Assembly: GCA_013416795.1 (NCBI GenBank)
Contig: RQSC01000958.1
Span: 3,129-58,644, forward strand
DNA length: 55,516 nt
Reading direction: 5' to 3'
DNA from: Prasinococcaceae sp. CCMP 1430
Lineage: Eukaryota; Prasinodermophyta; Palmophyllophyceae; Prasinococcales; Prasinococcaceae
Under the pieces are notes generated by a model. It saw only the letters and a list, made by a program, of their open reading frames with translations, had not been told where the DNA came from and did not search any database. Position numbers and translations under genes: made by a program. Shown piece by piece: positions 30,513 through 38,624 of this stretch. The first letter of the stretch is position 1. Every line of letters begins with the position of its first letter.

Positions 30513-30566
30513 CCCGCCTGTTCCTTTCCCCTGGCGTCGCCAGAGCGTAGCGGCCTGCGCCTGGCG
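29861..30566. promoter_or_regulatory. Divergent region with a possible 5'-UTR intron end
   Basis: It includes A/T-richer DNA at 30080-30240 and the C28 tract at 30482-30509. That tract is followed by more pyrimidines and GTCGCCAG at about 30537-30542, which would make a good 3' splice site just before the ATG at 30567. Confidence 0.4.
30482..30509. repeat. 28-bp C tract
   Basis: A pure C run on the sense strand of the downstream Cys-rich gene, 58 bp before its proposed start. Confidence 0.95.
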
Positions 30567-31037
30567 ATGGTTGAGGAGCGTGCCAGCGAGGCCGTGGGCG
30601 CGGGCGGCGGTGGTGGTGACGGGGGCAGCGGCGGCGGCGGCGGGGGCGAGGCACAAACGAGGGTCGGAGGCGCAGCAGGAGGCGGCGCGCTCACCGTGCG
30701 CGACATCGACCTGCTCATCACGCTCGAGGGCGAAGAGGCCGAGGCCAAGGCGAACCTCGAGCGCGTGCAGCGTGACAAGGCCGACCTAGCAAAGAAGTAC
30801 CAGGAGGCCAAGGCGGCTGCCATGGAGGCGGAGCACTACCTAGAGATCATCCAGAAGAAGGTCAAGCGATTTCGCAATCGTCTCGACCTCTGCCCGTGCT
30901 GGGAGTGCCGCGTGACGTGCTGCCACGGGCCGTGCAAGCAGCTCGAGGCGATGGAGGCCATGATGGGGCCGAGCCAGAGGGCCAAAGCGCGCAAGCTCAG
31001 GCACCAGTACGCTGAAAACCTCAACACGGTCGACTGA
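30567..31037 (+). CDS. Small coiled-coil protein with a Cys cluster, unknown
   Basis: The proposed start is the ATG at 30567 (GGCGATGG), because the frame upstream is only the translated C tract. The product is 156 residues. A Gly-rich N-terminus is followed by a helix beginning LTVRDIDLLITLEGEEAEAK, then AKKYQEAKAAAMEAEHYLEI and IQKKVKRFRNRL. A compact cysteine cluster follows (LCPCWECRVTCCHGPCKQLE: six Cys in 15 residues), then a Lys/Arg-rich helix (SQRAKARKLRHQYAENL). The Cys cluster could bind zinc or be palmitoylated next to the basic patch. The arrangement is not one I can assign to a family. A possible AATAAA lies at 31111, 74 bp past the stop. Confidence 0.6.
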   Translation: MVEERASEAVGAGGGGGDGGSGGGGGGEAQTRVGGAAGGGALTVRDIDLLITLEGEEAEAKANLERVQRDKADLAKKYQEAKAAAMEAEHYLEIIQKKVKRFRNRLDLCPCWECRVTCCHGPCKQLEAMEAMMGPSQRAKARKLRHQYAENLNTVD

Positions 31038-31435
31038 GCGCCCAACGCCAGACGATGTGCTGCGCACGGCCCCTTCACACCGTACCGCCGCGCGCCTCGG
31101 GCCATAGCATAATAAACAGAAAGAAGTGAGGGTCTCAGGCCCTAGAACCCACCGCCAGCGGGCTGGCAGTCGCCCGAGTCTTGACACTGGCACCCGCATC
31201 GCCTCGAGCGGCGGATGCTCGCTGCGGCCGTCAGCGCAGCGCGATGGCAACACCTACCGGCGGCACTCCCAGTTTGCGCACTGTCGCCACGACGCGTCGA
31301 GTGCACGCCGCCGCCGGGCTGCGCGTGGAGGGCGCGGGACCGACGGCGCGGGGCAGCGCGCGCAAGCAGCGGCGGCCGCCCGATTGGTATTAGCGTGTCG
31401 AATATTAGAAATGGGCCCCGCGTCCGCGCGTCTGC
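31038..31435. other. Convergent 3' region
   Basis: It holds the 3' flanks of the Cys-rich gene (+) and the EEP gene (-). An AATAAA hexamer at 31111-31116 could act as a polyadenylation signal for the + gene. No further gene is seen. Confidence 0.35.
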
Positions 31436-33175
31436 TCAAGGCTGCTCCCCCTCGCCGGTGGGGAGGGTAAGCGATCCAGCGAAGGCTGGCGACGGCACCG
31501 CCGACGCGTCCTCATACAGCCACGGAGCGTGAGGGAGCATGGCCGCGTAGTGGGTCGTGGGTTTGCGCACAGGCACCTGCACCGACGCGGCGAGCATCAG
31601 GTGATCCGAGGGCTCGCGCGCGTTCGGGAGCACCTCCAACGCACCAACGGCCTCTGGCAGCGGCCGCACGCTTTCAACGGTGACGGGCCCTGACACGAAG
31701 ATGTAGTCGAGCGTGAGGGGGGCAACGGGCTTTCGCACGCCCAGCACCTTCTCAACTTTGGGCTGGGGCACCATCGTACGCGACGGCTCGACGCCGCCGC
31801 CCGCCAAGGCATATGCCGACGCGAACGGGAAGTGGAGCCGCGGCGTCCAATCGTCCCATTCCGGCGTAGTTGGATACTCAGCGTGATCCTCGTCGAGGGT
31901 GCCGCGCGTCATCAGCTCGTAGGCACCGCTGTCTGGCTTCATGTTCCAGTCACCGGCGAAGGCAATCGGCGCGCCGCGCGCCCAGCGCTGCACCCAATGT
32001 GCTGCGAGCGCCGCGTGGACGGCCATGGCACGCGGGTCCCAGAACCAGCGCGGCGAGTGCAACGTCGCCACGCAGAGCTCGGCACCCGTGTCGTTGTGCT
32101 GCAGCCGTAGGCCCAGCAGGCGGTGCCGTTTGCCATGCACGTCACCCCAGTGCGAAAAGTCGGGAGGTAGCTGTGGCGGCGCGGGGTCGAGGGCAGAGGG
32201 GGCGAGCTCCGGCGGATCCGGCTCGGCCGCCTCGGGTGGCGGCTTTGACTCGTACCACGCCGTCTTCTTCCCAGGCTCGGACAGCAGACGGGGAGAACGG
32301 CGCCCACCGGTTTCACCGCCCGCGAGCCACGCCAGCGTGGCCTGCACCCAGCGCGAGATGACACCGGGGCGCCCGCTGGCGTCGCGAGCTATAGGCTGCT
32401 GCTGCTGCTGTTGCTGTCGTTGCTGCTGCTGTCCTTGGGCTGCAACCGCCATGTCGTCCGCGCCGTCCTCTTCAGTGGCCTCGGCATCGGCACTGTGACC
32501 TCTCCTCCACCTTTGTCTGCGGGCTTTCTTCGCCGGCGCATCGGGCACGTGCTCGAAGTCGTCATCTCCGTCGCGAATGGCCGTGCTCGTTCGCCGCCGC
32601 CTCTTGTCATCCGCCCGGCGTGATGCAGCCTCACTGCGGATAGCGGTGTAGGCGTCGGGCCATGTGCGTTGCCGCGCGAGGAAGCCCTTGTTCACGTCGA
32701 CGAGCGTCAGGTCGGCCGTCGGATAGGCAATCGCAACGCCCATGAAGCCCGACGTCTCGCTCGAGTAGTCTGTAAAGACGAACGCGTAGCCCCGCGCCGC
32801 GAACCACGGGTGCAGGCGCGCGCTCCACGCAAGGCACACCTCCTGCAGGCACACGACTGCGCCGCGACGCACTTCCTCATCGAGCTTCGCCTGCACGCGG
32901 CACAGGCGCACACGCTCGTCGAGGTCCTCTGGCCGGCACGTGTGGTACTTTGCGGGGTCTGCAAACGTCGGCGTGAGGACGTTGTACGTCGCAATGCGAA
33001 ACGTGGCGCATTCGGGTGGGGGCTCGCCCCGCGTGGGCTCGTCCCTAGCGCGCTGCTGCCCGCCGCGGCCTCCCCTCAGCGGCCGCTGCCGCACCGCCCC
33101 ACTGGCGGCCCCGCCGCCGCCGCGGCCTGCCCGCGTGTACGCGCGCCGCATCTCCGCCCGCGCGGCCTCTGCCAC
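31436..33175 (-). CDS. Endonuclease/exonuclease/phosphatase (EEP) family enzyme
   Basis: A single-exon gene of 579 residues. The EEP metal-dependent phosphodiesterase motifs are in order: RIATYNVLTP with the metal-proximal Asn (residues 60-69), VVCLQEV with catalytic Glu (108-113), FVFTDYSSETSGFMGVAIAY, LCVATLHSPRWFWDP, IAFAGDWNMKPDSGAYELM (Asp and Asn), LTLDYIFVSG, and EPSDHLMLAASV with the terminal Asp-His pair. This set is closest to the CCR4/Nocturnin/Angel/PDE12 group, which removes poly(A) or 2'-5' phosphates, but no leucine-rich repeat is present to make it CCR4. A 130-residue insert between motifs is basic, then acidic, then Gln rich (a polyQ block coded by CTG/TTG on +). The N-terminus is Arg/Gly rich. 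The start could be either Met 1 or Met 9. Substrate specificity cannot be fixed. Confidence 0.85.
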   Translation of the reverse strand: MAEAARAEMRRAYTRAGRGGGGAASGAVRQRPLRGGRGGQQRARDEPTRGEPPPECATFRIATYNVLTPTFADPAKYHTCRPEDLDERVRLCRVQAKLDEEVRRGAVVCLQEVCLAWSARLHPWFAARGYAFVFTDYSSETSGFMGVAIAYPTADLTLVDVNKGFLARQRTWPDAYTAIRSEAASRRADDKRRRRTSTAIRDGDDDFEHVPDAPAKKARRQRWRRGHSADAEATEEDGADDMAVAAQGQQQQRQQQQQQQPIARDASGRPGVISRWVQATLAWLAGGETGGRRSPRLLSEPGKKTAWYESKPPPEAAEPDPPELAPSALDPAPPQLPPDFSHWGDVHGKRHRLLGLRLQHNDTGAELCVATLHSPRWFWDPRAMAVHAALAAHWVQRWARGAPIAFAGDWNMKPDSGAYELMTRGTLDEDHAEYPTTPEWDDWTPRLHFPFASAYALAGGGVEPSRTMVPQPKVEKVLGVRKPVAPLTLDYIFVSGPVTVESVRPLPEAVGALEVLPNAREPSDHLMLAASVQVPVRKPTTHYAAMLPHAPWLYEDASAVPSPAFAGSLTLPTGEGEQP

Positions 33176-33663
33176 CCCTCCACCCCCCGCACGTGCTCAC
33201 CGCTGCCTCCCCCGCTGCCGCCCCCGACGCCACGCTGCTGCGCCCGCGCGCGCGCGAAAACGTCGACGTTTGGGCTTTGTCGAATTCATAAGGGTTTTCT
33301 TGGCCGTTTCGACGTCAGGGTCCATATATCAGCTGGCGCGCCTTCGATTTGACCTGGATCTCGCGCGCCGGGCGTGCGCTCGCGGCGCGCCCCGGCAGCT
33401 CGAGCTCGTGTCTCATCGGAGCGAGCGAAGTCGATGAGAGCCCGGGTGGGGGCGGCGGGGTGCGCGTGCGTGCTGCGCGGCGCCACAGAGCGCGCCGCGG
33501 ACGCCCGGCCGCCCTTCCCGCCGCATCTCGCAGCTCGCGCGGGGCGAGGGGTTGCGGAGGGGACCCCGCCGCCCCCGCGTCGCCCTCGCGCGCAGCGCGC
33601 GCCACATCGCTGCCGGGAGGGTTCCTGACGCGCCGCCGCGCCGCGTGCGCTCCGCGCGTGCAG
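33176..33663. other. Upstream region of the truncated cyclophilin
   Basis: It would be expected to carry the cyclophilin N-terminal exon(s), but no VFFD-, AENFR- or FHRVIP-like coding is present on either strand. An A/T-richer island at about 33270-33360 contains CGCGCCTTCGATTTGA, a 16-mer shared with 37590-37605. Confidence 0.45.
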
Positions 33664-34195
33664 ACGAGTTCATGTGCCAGGGTGGCGACTTCACCCGTGG
33701 CAACGGCACCGGCGGCGAGTCGATCTACGGCTCCAAGTTCGCGGACGAGAACTTCCAGCTCAAGCACACCGGCCCCGGCGTCCTCTCCATGGCCAACGCC
33801 GGCCCGAACACCAACGGCTCCCAGTTCTTCCTCTGCACCGTGGTGACCCCGTGGCTCGACGGCAAGCACGTCGTGTTCGGATCGGTCACCAAGGGCATGG
33901 AGGTTGTCAAGGCCATCGAGGCCGTCGGCTCCCGCAGCGGCGCCACCTCGCAGCCGGTCGTCATCGCCGACTGTGGCCAGGTGCGCCTGGCGCCTGCGCC
34001 CCGCAGCGCCGCGCATCGCAGCGACGTGCTGCACCGCTGCCCACCTCACACGCGCCAGCTGCTGATCGCGATGGCGCTGACGCATTTCCTGCGCGCCGCC
34101 AACTCCATCCACCGCCACGCGCTCACTCGGACGCCACTCGGTTCTCCTCCAACGGCGCACACCACATCGCCCACACATCGCCACAGATCGCCTAA
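33664..34195 (+). CDS. Cyclophilin (peptidyl-prolyl isomerase), C-terminal exons only
   Basis: Exons 33664-33980 and 34187-34195 (donor GTGCGC, acceptor CCACAG) code the last two thirds of a single-domain cyclophilin: [60 protein letters not shown] and ADCGQIA-stop. Residues matching human CypA Phe60, Met61, Gln63, Asn102, Gln111, Phe113, Trp121 and His126 are present. The N-terminal 55 residues are missing, including the strand VFFD, the AENFR helix and the catalytic Arg55 of FHRxIP. The frame upstream of the acceptor (GTGCAG) is Arg/Pro/Ala-rich and unlike any cyclophilin. Either earlier exons lie elsewhere, the assembly lost them, or this is a 5'-truncated copy. Coding quality is otherwise good, with no internal stop. 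Confidence 0.85.
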
Positions 34196-34374
34196 GCAGC
34201 TGCCCGAGGGCGCGCCGCGCCCCCGCTCGCGCTGAGCAACGGGGCGGCGCGCGCGCCAGCAAAATCACGGAACCCAAATATTTCGCACGTCCATTTGGAA
34301 TCCATTGATCGATTTTGATTTGTATTTGCATGCATTTTGCAAAGCGCTGACGTGACACTCTCCCCGACCTTCCG

Positions 34375-35255
34375 ATGGATTCCACAGACATGGGCGCGGC
34401 GTACGGCACGGCGAAGTCGGGGGTCGGCATCGCGTCGATGGGCGTCATGCGCCCGGAGCTCGTGATGAAGTCGATCGTGCCCGTCATTCTGGCCGGTGTG
34501 CTGGGCATCTACGGCCTGATCATCGCGGTCCTCATCAGCATCGGAAGTGCGTGGCGCCGCGCCGCGCCGCGCTGCCAGCGCGCGGGGCGCGTGCGAAAAA
34601 CGCGTCACGCATGAGAGGGGGGAAAAAAGAGGAAGCACCTCGCGCGCGTGGCGCTGGTGCGCACCTCGCAGCGCGTGCGCTCCCGGTGCCCGCGCGCGGG
34701 TTGGTGGGCGTGGCAAGGTCATATGGTGCCTCTTAGTCACCATGCAACCACCCGCAGCTGGCACCCGGCGGGGAACGGCCGGCGATGGGTGCCCGGAGCG
34801 CGCGCGCGCGCGCGCGCGCAAGTGCCTGCGCATGCGCTCGGGTGTTCGTTTTTTTTTTTTTTTGCCTGATCGCTGCAGGAGTTTTCCGCGCTTTGCGGCA
34901 TGCAACGTCGTCCGAGCGCTGCTGTCTGTCCAACCCTAGGTGCCTCGCCTCTGGTCCTGACTACGACGCCCGCCCCACCCATTTCTCGCGGTCGCCGCCT
35001 GCAGTCGCCCCTCCCTACTACCTCTTCGATGGGTACGCGCACCTCGCTGCCGGCCTCGCCTGTGGTCTGTCAGCGCTCGCTGCAGGCATGGCGATTGGCA
35101 TCGTTGGCGATGCCGGCGTGCGCGCCAACGCGCAGCAGCCCAAGCTCTTCGTCGGTATGATCCTCATCCTCATTTTCGCCGAGGCCCTCGCGCTGTACGG
35201 CCTCATCGTGGGCATCATCTTGACCTCGAACGCTGGATCGAGCCGCGACGGCTAA
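34375..35255 (+). CDS. V-ATPase proteolipid subunit c, first helix not found
   Basis: Exons 34375 (or acceptor-defined 34388)-34546 and 35005-35255 join in phase 1 (donor GTGCGT, acceptor CTGCAG), restoring [20 protein letters not shown]. The sequence is nearly canonical for the 16-kDa c subunit of the vacuolar H+-ATPase: [60 protein letters not shown], and the last helix [19 protein letters not shown] with the proton-carrying Glu. Only three of the four membrane helices are present, because the usual TM1 (PFFGFMG region) is absent. An ATG at 34375 gives [11 protein letters not shown], but CACTCTCC...TTCCACAG immediately before ACATG looks like a splice acceptor, so a first exon is probably missing. 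An A/T-rich island at 34258-34350 lies just upstream. Confidence 0.88.
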
Positions 35256-35893
35256 TTTGTTTAGACGCTGCGTAGCCGAGCTGCGCGCTGAAGGCGCAGG
35301 TTGCTGCTTGCGTGTGCTCTGTGCGCACTTGCGCCACAGCTTATTAAGAGCGACGAAGCATACATTTTGGGATATCGCGTGATCACCTGCAGCTGGGATC
35401 CTTGCTACTGTAGCTAGAATGAATGAGAACAAGCCGAGGCGCGGCGGAGATGATCGCTGTCGAGCCCAGGCACGCGCGGCGGGGGCTCATCTGCGGTCTG
35501 CGATTGATCGAATCATCACTATGCGGGTGAGAGGCGATAGCAGCTCACGACAGGCGCGTGGGTATCGCCAGCGGCCGTCCCGTCCGGGGCAATAGCGCAC
35601 ACGAGAGGGCCAGCGACAGTCTGCTGCCAGCGCGCCGCGCCACCGCGCGAGTGTGCCGCCGCCAGCCTGCGCGAGAGTGCAACGACGGCAACCTGCGACC
35701 TCTGCAACATGCCTACCCTTACGGCCTGGCCCATCTCTGCTCTCTGGCGATCCCCATCACGGCTCACACACGCTGCGCTCCGCATTGTACAGCACGCGCT
35801 GGTGCGAGACGCCCGACTAGGTGACGGAGCGCTTCGAGGCCACGGGCGAGGCTGGCTGTAGCGCTCTCGCATGCGTGCGCTGTGTGCGCATCC
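35256..35893. other. Convergent 3' region
   Basis: It lies between V-ATPase c (+) and the SR/RGG gene (-). No convincing ORF or RNA gene is seen; both 3' UTRs presumably lie here. Confidence 0.4.
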
Positions 35894-37030
35894 TTAGTAG
35901 CGCGGGCGATCGTGGCGCTCGCGCTCGCCGTATCCACCGCCTCCGCGTCTGTCAAAATCGCGTCCCCTGTCGTCGTAACGCCTTTCATCACGGCGGTCCC
36001 CATACCCGCGCTCATCGTAACCGCGCGGGGGGCCGCCGTACCCGCCGCCGCGGTCTCCCATGGGAGGTGGACCATCATAGCGAGGCGGGCGATCGTAGAA
36101 GTCCCCCCTGGGCGGCGGGCCGTCGAACCTGCGAGGCGGGCGGTCGTAGAAGTCCCGCTCGTCCCTTCCTCCGTAGCGACCACCGAAGTCACCGCGCGGC
36201 GGCGGGCCGCGTCCGTAGCCGCCTGGCGGGCCTCCGCGCTCGGGAGGGGGGCCGTCGTACCTACGCGGGGGCGGGCCCTGGTCGAGCGGGCGCGGGGCGC
36301 CTTGATCGGTGAACCCGGTCTTGATCGGCTCGTTGTTGCGGCCGAACTGCGCGTAGCCGACGCCGATCCGGCGCCCGTCGAGCTGGACGCCATCGAGCTT
36401 TGCCATCGCCTGCGCAAGAGCACGGCGCCCGGTCCCGAGGTCAGCACTCGCCAGGTCGCGCGCACGCGCGAGCGCTGCGAGACATTGTTGGAACGCAGGC
36501 GGGCGCCCATGCCCGCATGCGAGCCCGGCGCTGCATGCAGGCGGCGCGAAGTCGCGCGAGCGCGGAGCCCGGCACTTGCGGGTAGATCACCGGCCACGCG
36601 GGCCACAGATCACCGGCCACGCGGGCCACGCGCGGGCGGGGGCGCGCGCAGCGGCGCCCTGGTGGCGCATACTCACATCCTCGGCAGCTGCTTTCTCACG
36701 GTAGCGCACGAATGCGAAGCCGCGCGGCTGGCCAGTCGCGCGGTCACGCGGGATGTACACGTCGGTGATCTCCGCCCCTGGCGTTGTGTCTTCGAACATG
36801 TTGCGGATGGTCTGGCGCGAGGTCTCGTACGAGAGGTTGGTCACGCGCAGCGAGAACATGTTGGTGATGTCGGGCGGCCCCTCACGCCGCGGCGGCCTGT
36901 CGTACTGCGCGCCCTCGCCGCGATCGCCCTCGCCGCGCGGCTCGTCGCCGCCCGCCGGCGGCGCGAGCGCCCCCCCCGCGCCGCCCTCGGCCGCCGCCGG
37001 CGGCGCGTCCTCGCGCTCCGGCTCCGACAT
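35894..37030 (-). CDS. SR/RGG-type RNA-binding protein with one RRM (two exons)
   Basis: Exon 1 (37030-36677) and exon 2 (36409-35894) join in phase 0 (donor GAT/GTGAGT, acceptor TTGCGCAG), giving 289 residues. After a 70-residue Gly/Pro/Glu-rich leader comes an RRM: SLRVTNLSYETSRQTIRNMF (RNP2 LRVTNL), then ITDVYIPRDRATGQPRGFAF with RNP1 RGFAFVRY. The splice then gives EDAMAKLDGVQLDGRRIGVG. The VYIPRD and RGFAFVRY strings are characteristic of the SRSF2 group of splicing factors. The C-terminus differs from classical RS domains: it is built of repeats of the form RFDGPPPRGDFYDRPPRYDG, then GYGGPPRGYDERGYGDRR, i.e. RGG/YDxPP. Such tails favour phase separation and arginine methylation. The intron carries a perfect 23-bp tandem duplication. 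Confidence 0.9.
36584..36629. repeat. Perfect 23-bp tandem duplication in the SR/RGG intron
   Basis: Two adjacent identical 23-bp units (36584-36606 and 36607-36629), beginning AGATCACCGGCCACGCGGGC, lie near the donor of the intron. Confidence 0.9.
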
Positions 37031-37800
37031 CGCGTGCGGAGGCGATCGGAGGAGATGAACGGACAGTGGGGGTGCCCAAAATGGGGGAGGATGCCGCGAT
37101 CCGCGCTCCCGCTCCTGCCTGCGCCGCGCCGACGCAGAGTGCCGCCGCCCACACCCCACCCCACCCCACCCCACCCCAGCCCGCGCACGTACCCGCGCTC
37201 GCGCGCAGCACGCAGCGCGTCGAAAATATCCGTGCGCAAAAAAAAAAAAGCCGCCCCTCAGAACGAAGGCACGCGGCACCTCAGAACTCAAAATCAAAAT
37301 AAAAAAAATCAAAAGAGCCGTCGGCACCACGGCCGGAGCGCCAGTAGTCCTGCCACTTTTTCCTGAAGAAGACGGGAACAGATTTTAAAAAATTGTGCTT
37401 TCGGAATGACCTCGTGATCACCACAAAAGGGGCAATGAAAATACAGTACACAGTGCAGCACATTCGGAATGGCCCGCTTTTCCTTTTCGGCAAGACAAAA
37501 ACAAAAACAAAATTATTTTTAAAAAAACGCCCTTGACAACTTGACAACACGACGCAGGACGGGGGCGGGCGCGCGCGCGCGTGCGCGCCGCGCCTTCGAT
37601 TTGATGGCTTGCTGACTGATCATGGCTGACTGCATGAAGCTCGGAATCGAGACGTTCGCCCGGCTGACCCCGGGCCTTGGATGGGACGACGGATGCGGCG
37701 ACGGGGGGCAGCGCCGGAGGTCGCGGGTTTTGAGCGGGGATTGGATTCTGATCGGGAGGCGCGCGCGCGCGCGCGCGGGCGGGCGCGCGCGCGGGCGGNA
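37031..37800. promoter_or_regulatory. Divergent region with A/T-rich island and an ambiguous base
   Basis: 37240-37550 is strongly A/T rich compared with the rest of the window. A CGCGCCTTCGATTTGA element (37590-37605) lies just before an ATG at 37621, which may start a short first exon. The base at 37799 is N. The 5' end of the HHL1-like gene must lie here. Confidence 0.45.
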
Positions 37801-38277
37801 CCGCGCCGCTCGGCCGCCGTGTGCAAGGGCAAGTCGCGCAACCGCACGGTGCCCGGGCGCAAGCAGCAGGCGGGCCCGGCCGGCCCGACCATGCCCGACT
37901 TCTCGTCGACGGAGGGCCCGGTCTTCCTCATCATGGTCAAGTCGTCGCGGCTGCCCATGTGGTACCCGGTGACGTTCATGAACGGCGGCTCGCAGGCGGA
38001 GGTGATGACCAAGGGCATGGAGACCGAGTGGTCCAAGGGCATCGCGGGCGGCGCGCTCGTGCGCGAGATCGGCAACCTCATTTACGGCGACGAGGAGAAG
38101 GTCAAGGAGGCGACGCTCGCGCAGTACCCGAACCTGCGCAAGGCGCCGGAGCTGTCGTGGGGGTTCAAGCTCGTGGACAAGGCGAACCCGGCGTCGTCCT
38201 TCACGTCCAACAACGTGACTATGATCCCCCCGAAGGGCTCGCCCGACGCGCGTGCGCGCCCGGGCGCGCGCGGCTGA
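37801..38277 (+). CDS. HHL1-like plastid protein, 5' end unresolved
   Basis: The clear coding part is about 158 residues ending at TGA 38275-38277. A basic segment (KGKSRNRTVPGRKQQ) leads into a conserved core: VFLIMVKSSRLPMWYPVTFM, NGGSQAEVMTKGME, VREIGNLIYGDEEKVKEATL, ELSWGFKLVDKANPASSF and NNVTMIPPKG. The WYP motif, the IYxDEEKV helix and the GFKLV strand match HHL1 (hypersensitive to high light 1) of plants. HHL1 is a thylakoid-associated protein that protects photosystem II and aids its repair together with LQY1. This gives the best evidence in the window for a photosynthetic organism. Upstream there should be a plastid-targeting sequence, but the frame before it is low complexity and interrupted by the N at 37799. 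Whether the ATG at 37621 belongs to this gene by splicing is unclear. Confidence 0.7.
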   Translation, partial: PRRSAAVCKGKSRNRTVPGRKQQAGPAGPTMPDFSSTEGPVFLIMVKSSRLPMWYPVTFMNGGSQAEVMTKGMETEWSKGIAGGALVREIGNLIYGDEEKVKEATLAQYPNLRKAPELSWGFKLVDKANPASSFTSNNVTMIPPKGSPDARARPGARG

Positions 38278-38624
38278 AGTGTGGATATGAAAAATCGCGC
38301 GCGCGTGCCAGCGGAGGGATTGCACCCCCTGCCCCCGAGCAGCCCCCCCCGCGAGCCTCCGGCGCACCGCGGCGTGCGGTCGGCCCATAGGGACGGAGGG
38401 CTCGATTTATTGCGATGCGGGCGGGGGGGTGACGGAGCGGGTCGGGTCGGGGGGCTGGCGTGCGCTGCGCGCGCGTGCGTGCGCGCGCGCGCGCTGAGTC
38501 GGGGAAATTCGGGCAAGGCTGCCGCGGCGCGGTGTGCGCAGCGCACGCGAGCGGGCGCGCGCGCACGTGCTGAGCGCTGACGCTCGCCCTGGCTGCCGCG
38601 ACCTGCACCTCTGCGAACCGGCAG
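38278..38624. other. Intergenic stretch before the Rxt3-like gene
   Basis: It contains CTCGATTTATTGCGATGCGG at 38401-38420 and alternating purine-pyrimidine CG tracts at 38470-38495. A first exon of the Rxt3-like gene would be expected here but none is convincing. Confidence 0.35.

Noticed and set aside
33241-33660. Treating the Arg/Pro-rich frame upstream of cyclophilin as its N-terminus
   Set aside because: It lacks every conserved N-terminal cyclophilin element and ends at an AG acceptor right where conservation begins.
37281-37550. 90-codon minus-strand ORF rich in Phe/Lys
   Set aside because: It lies in an A/T-rich intergenic island; its composition simply reflects A/T content, and it has no domain, partner exon or start context.
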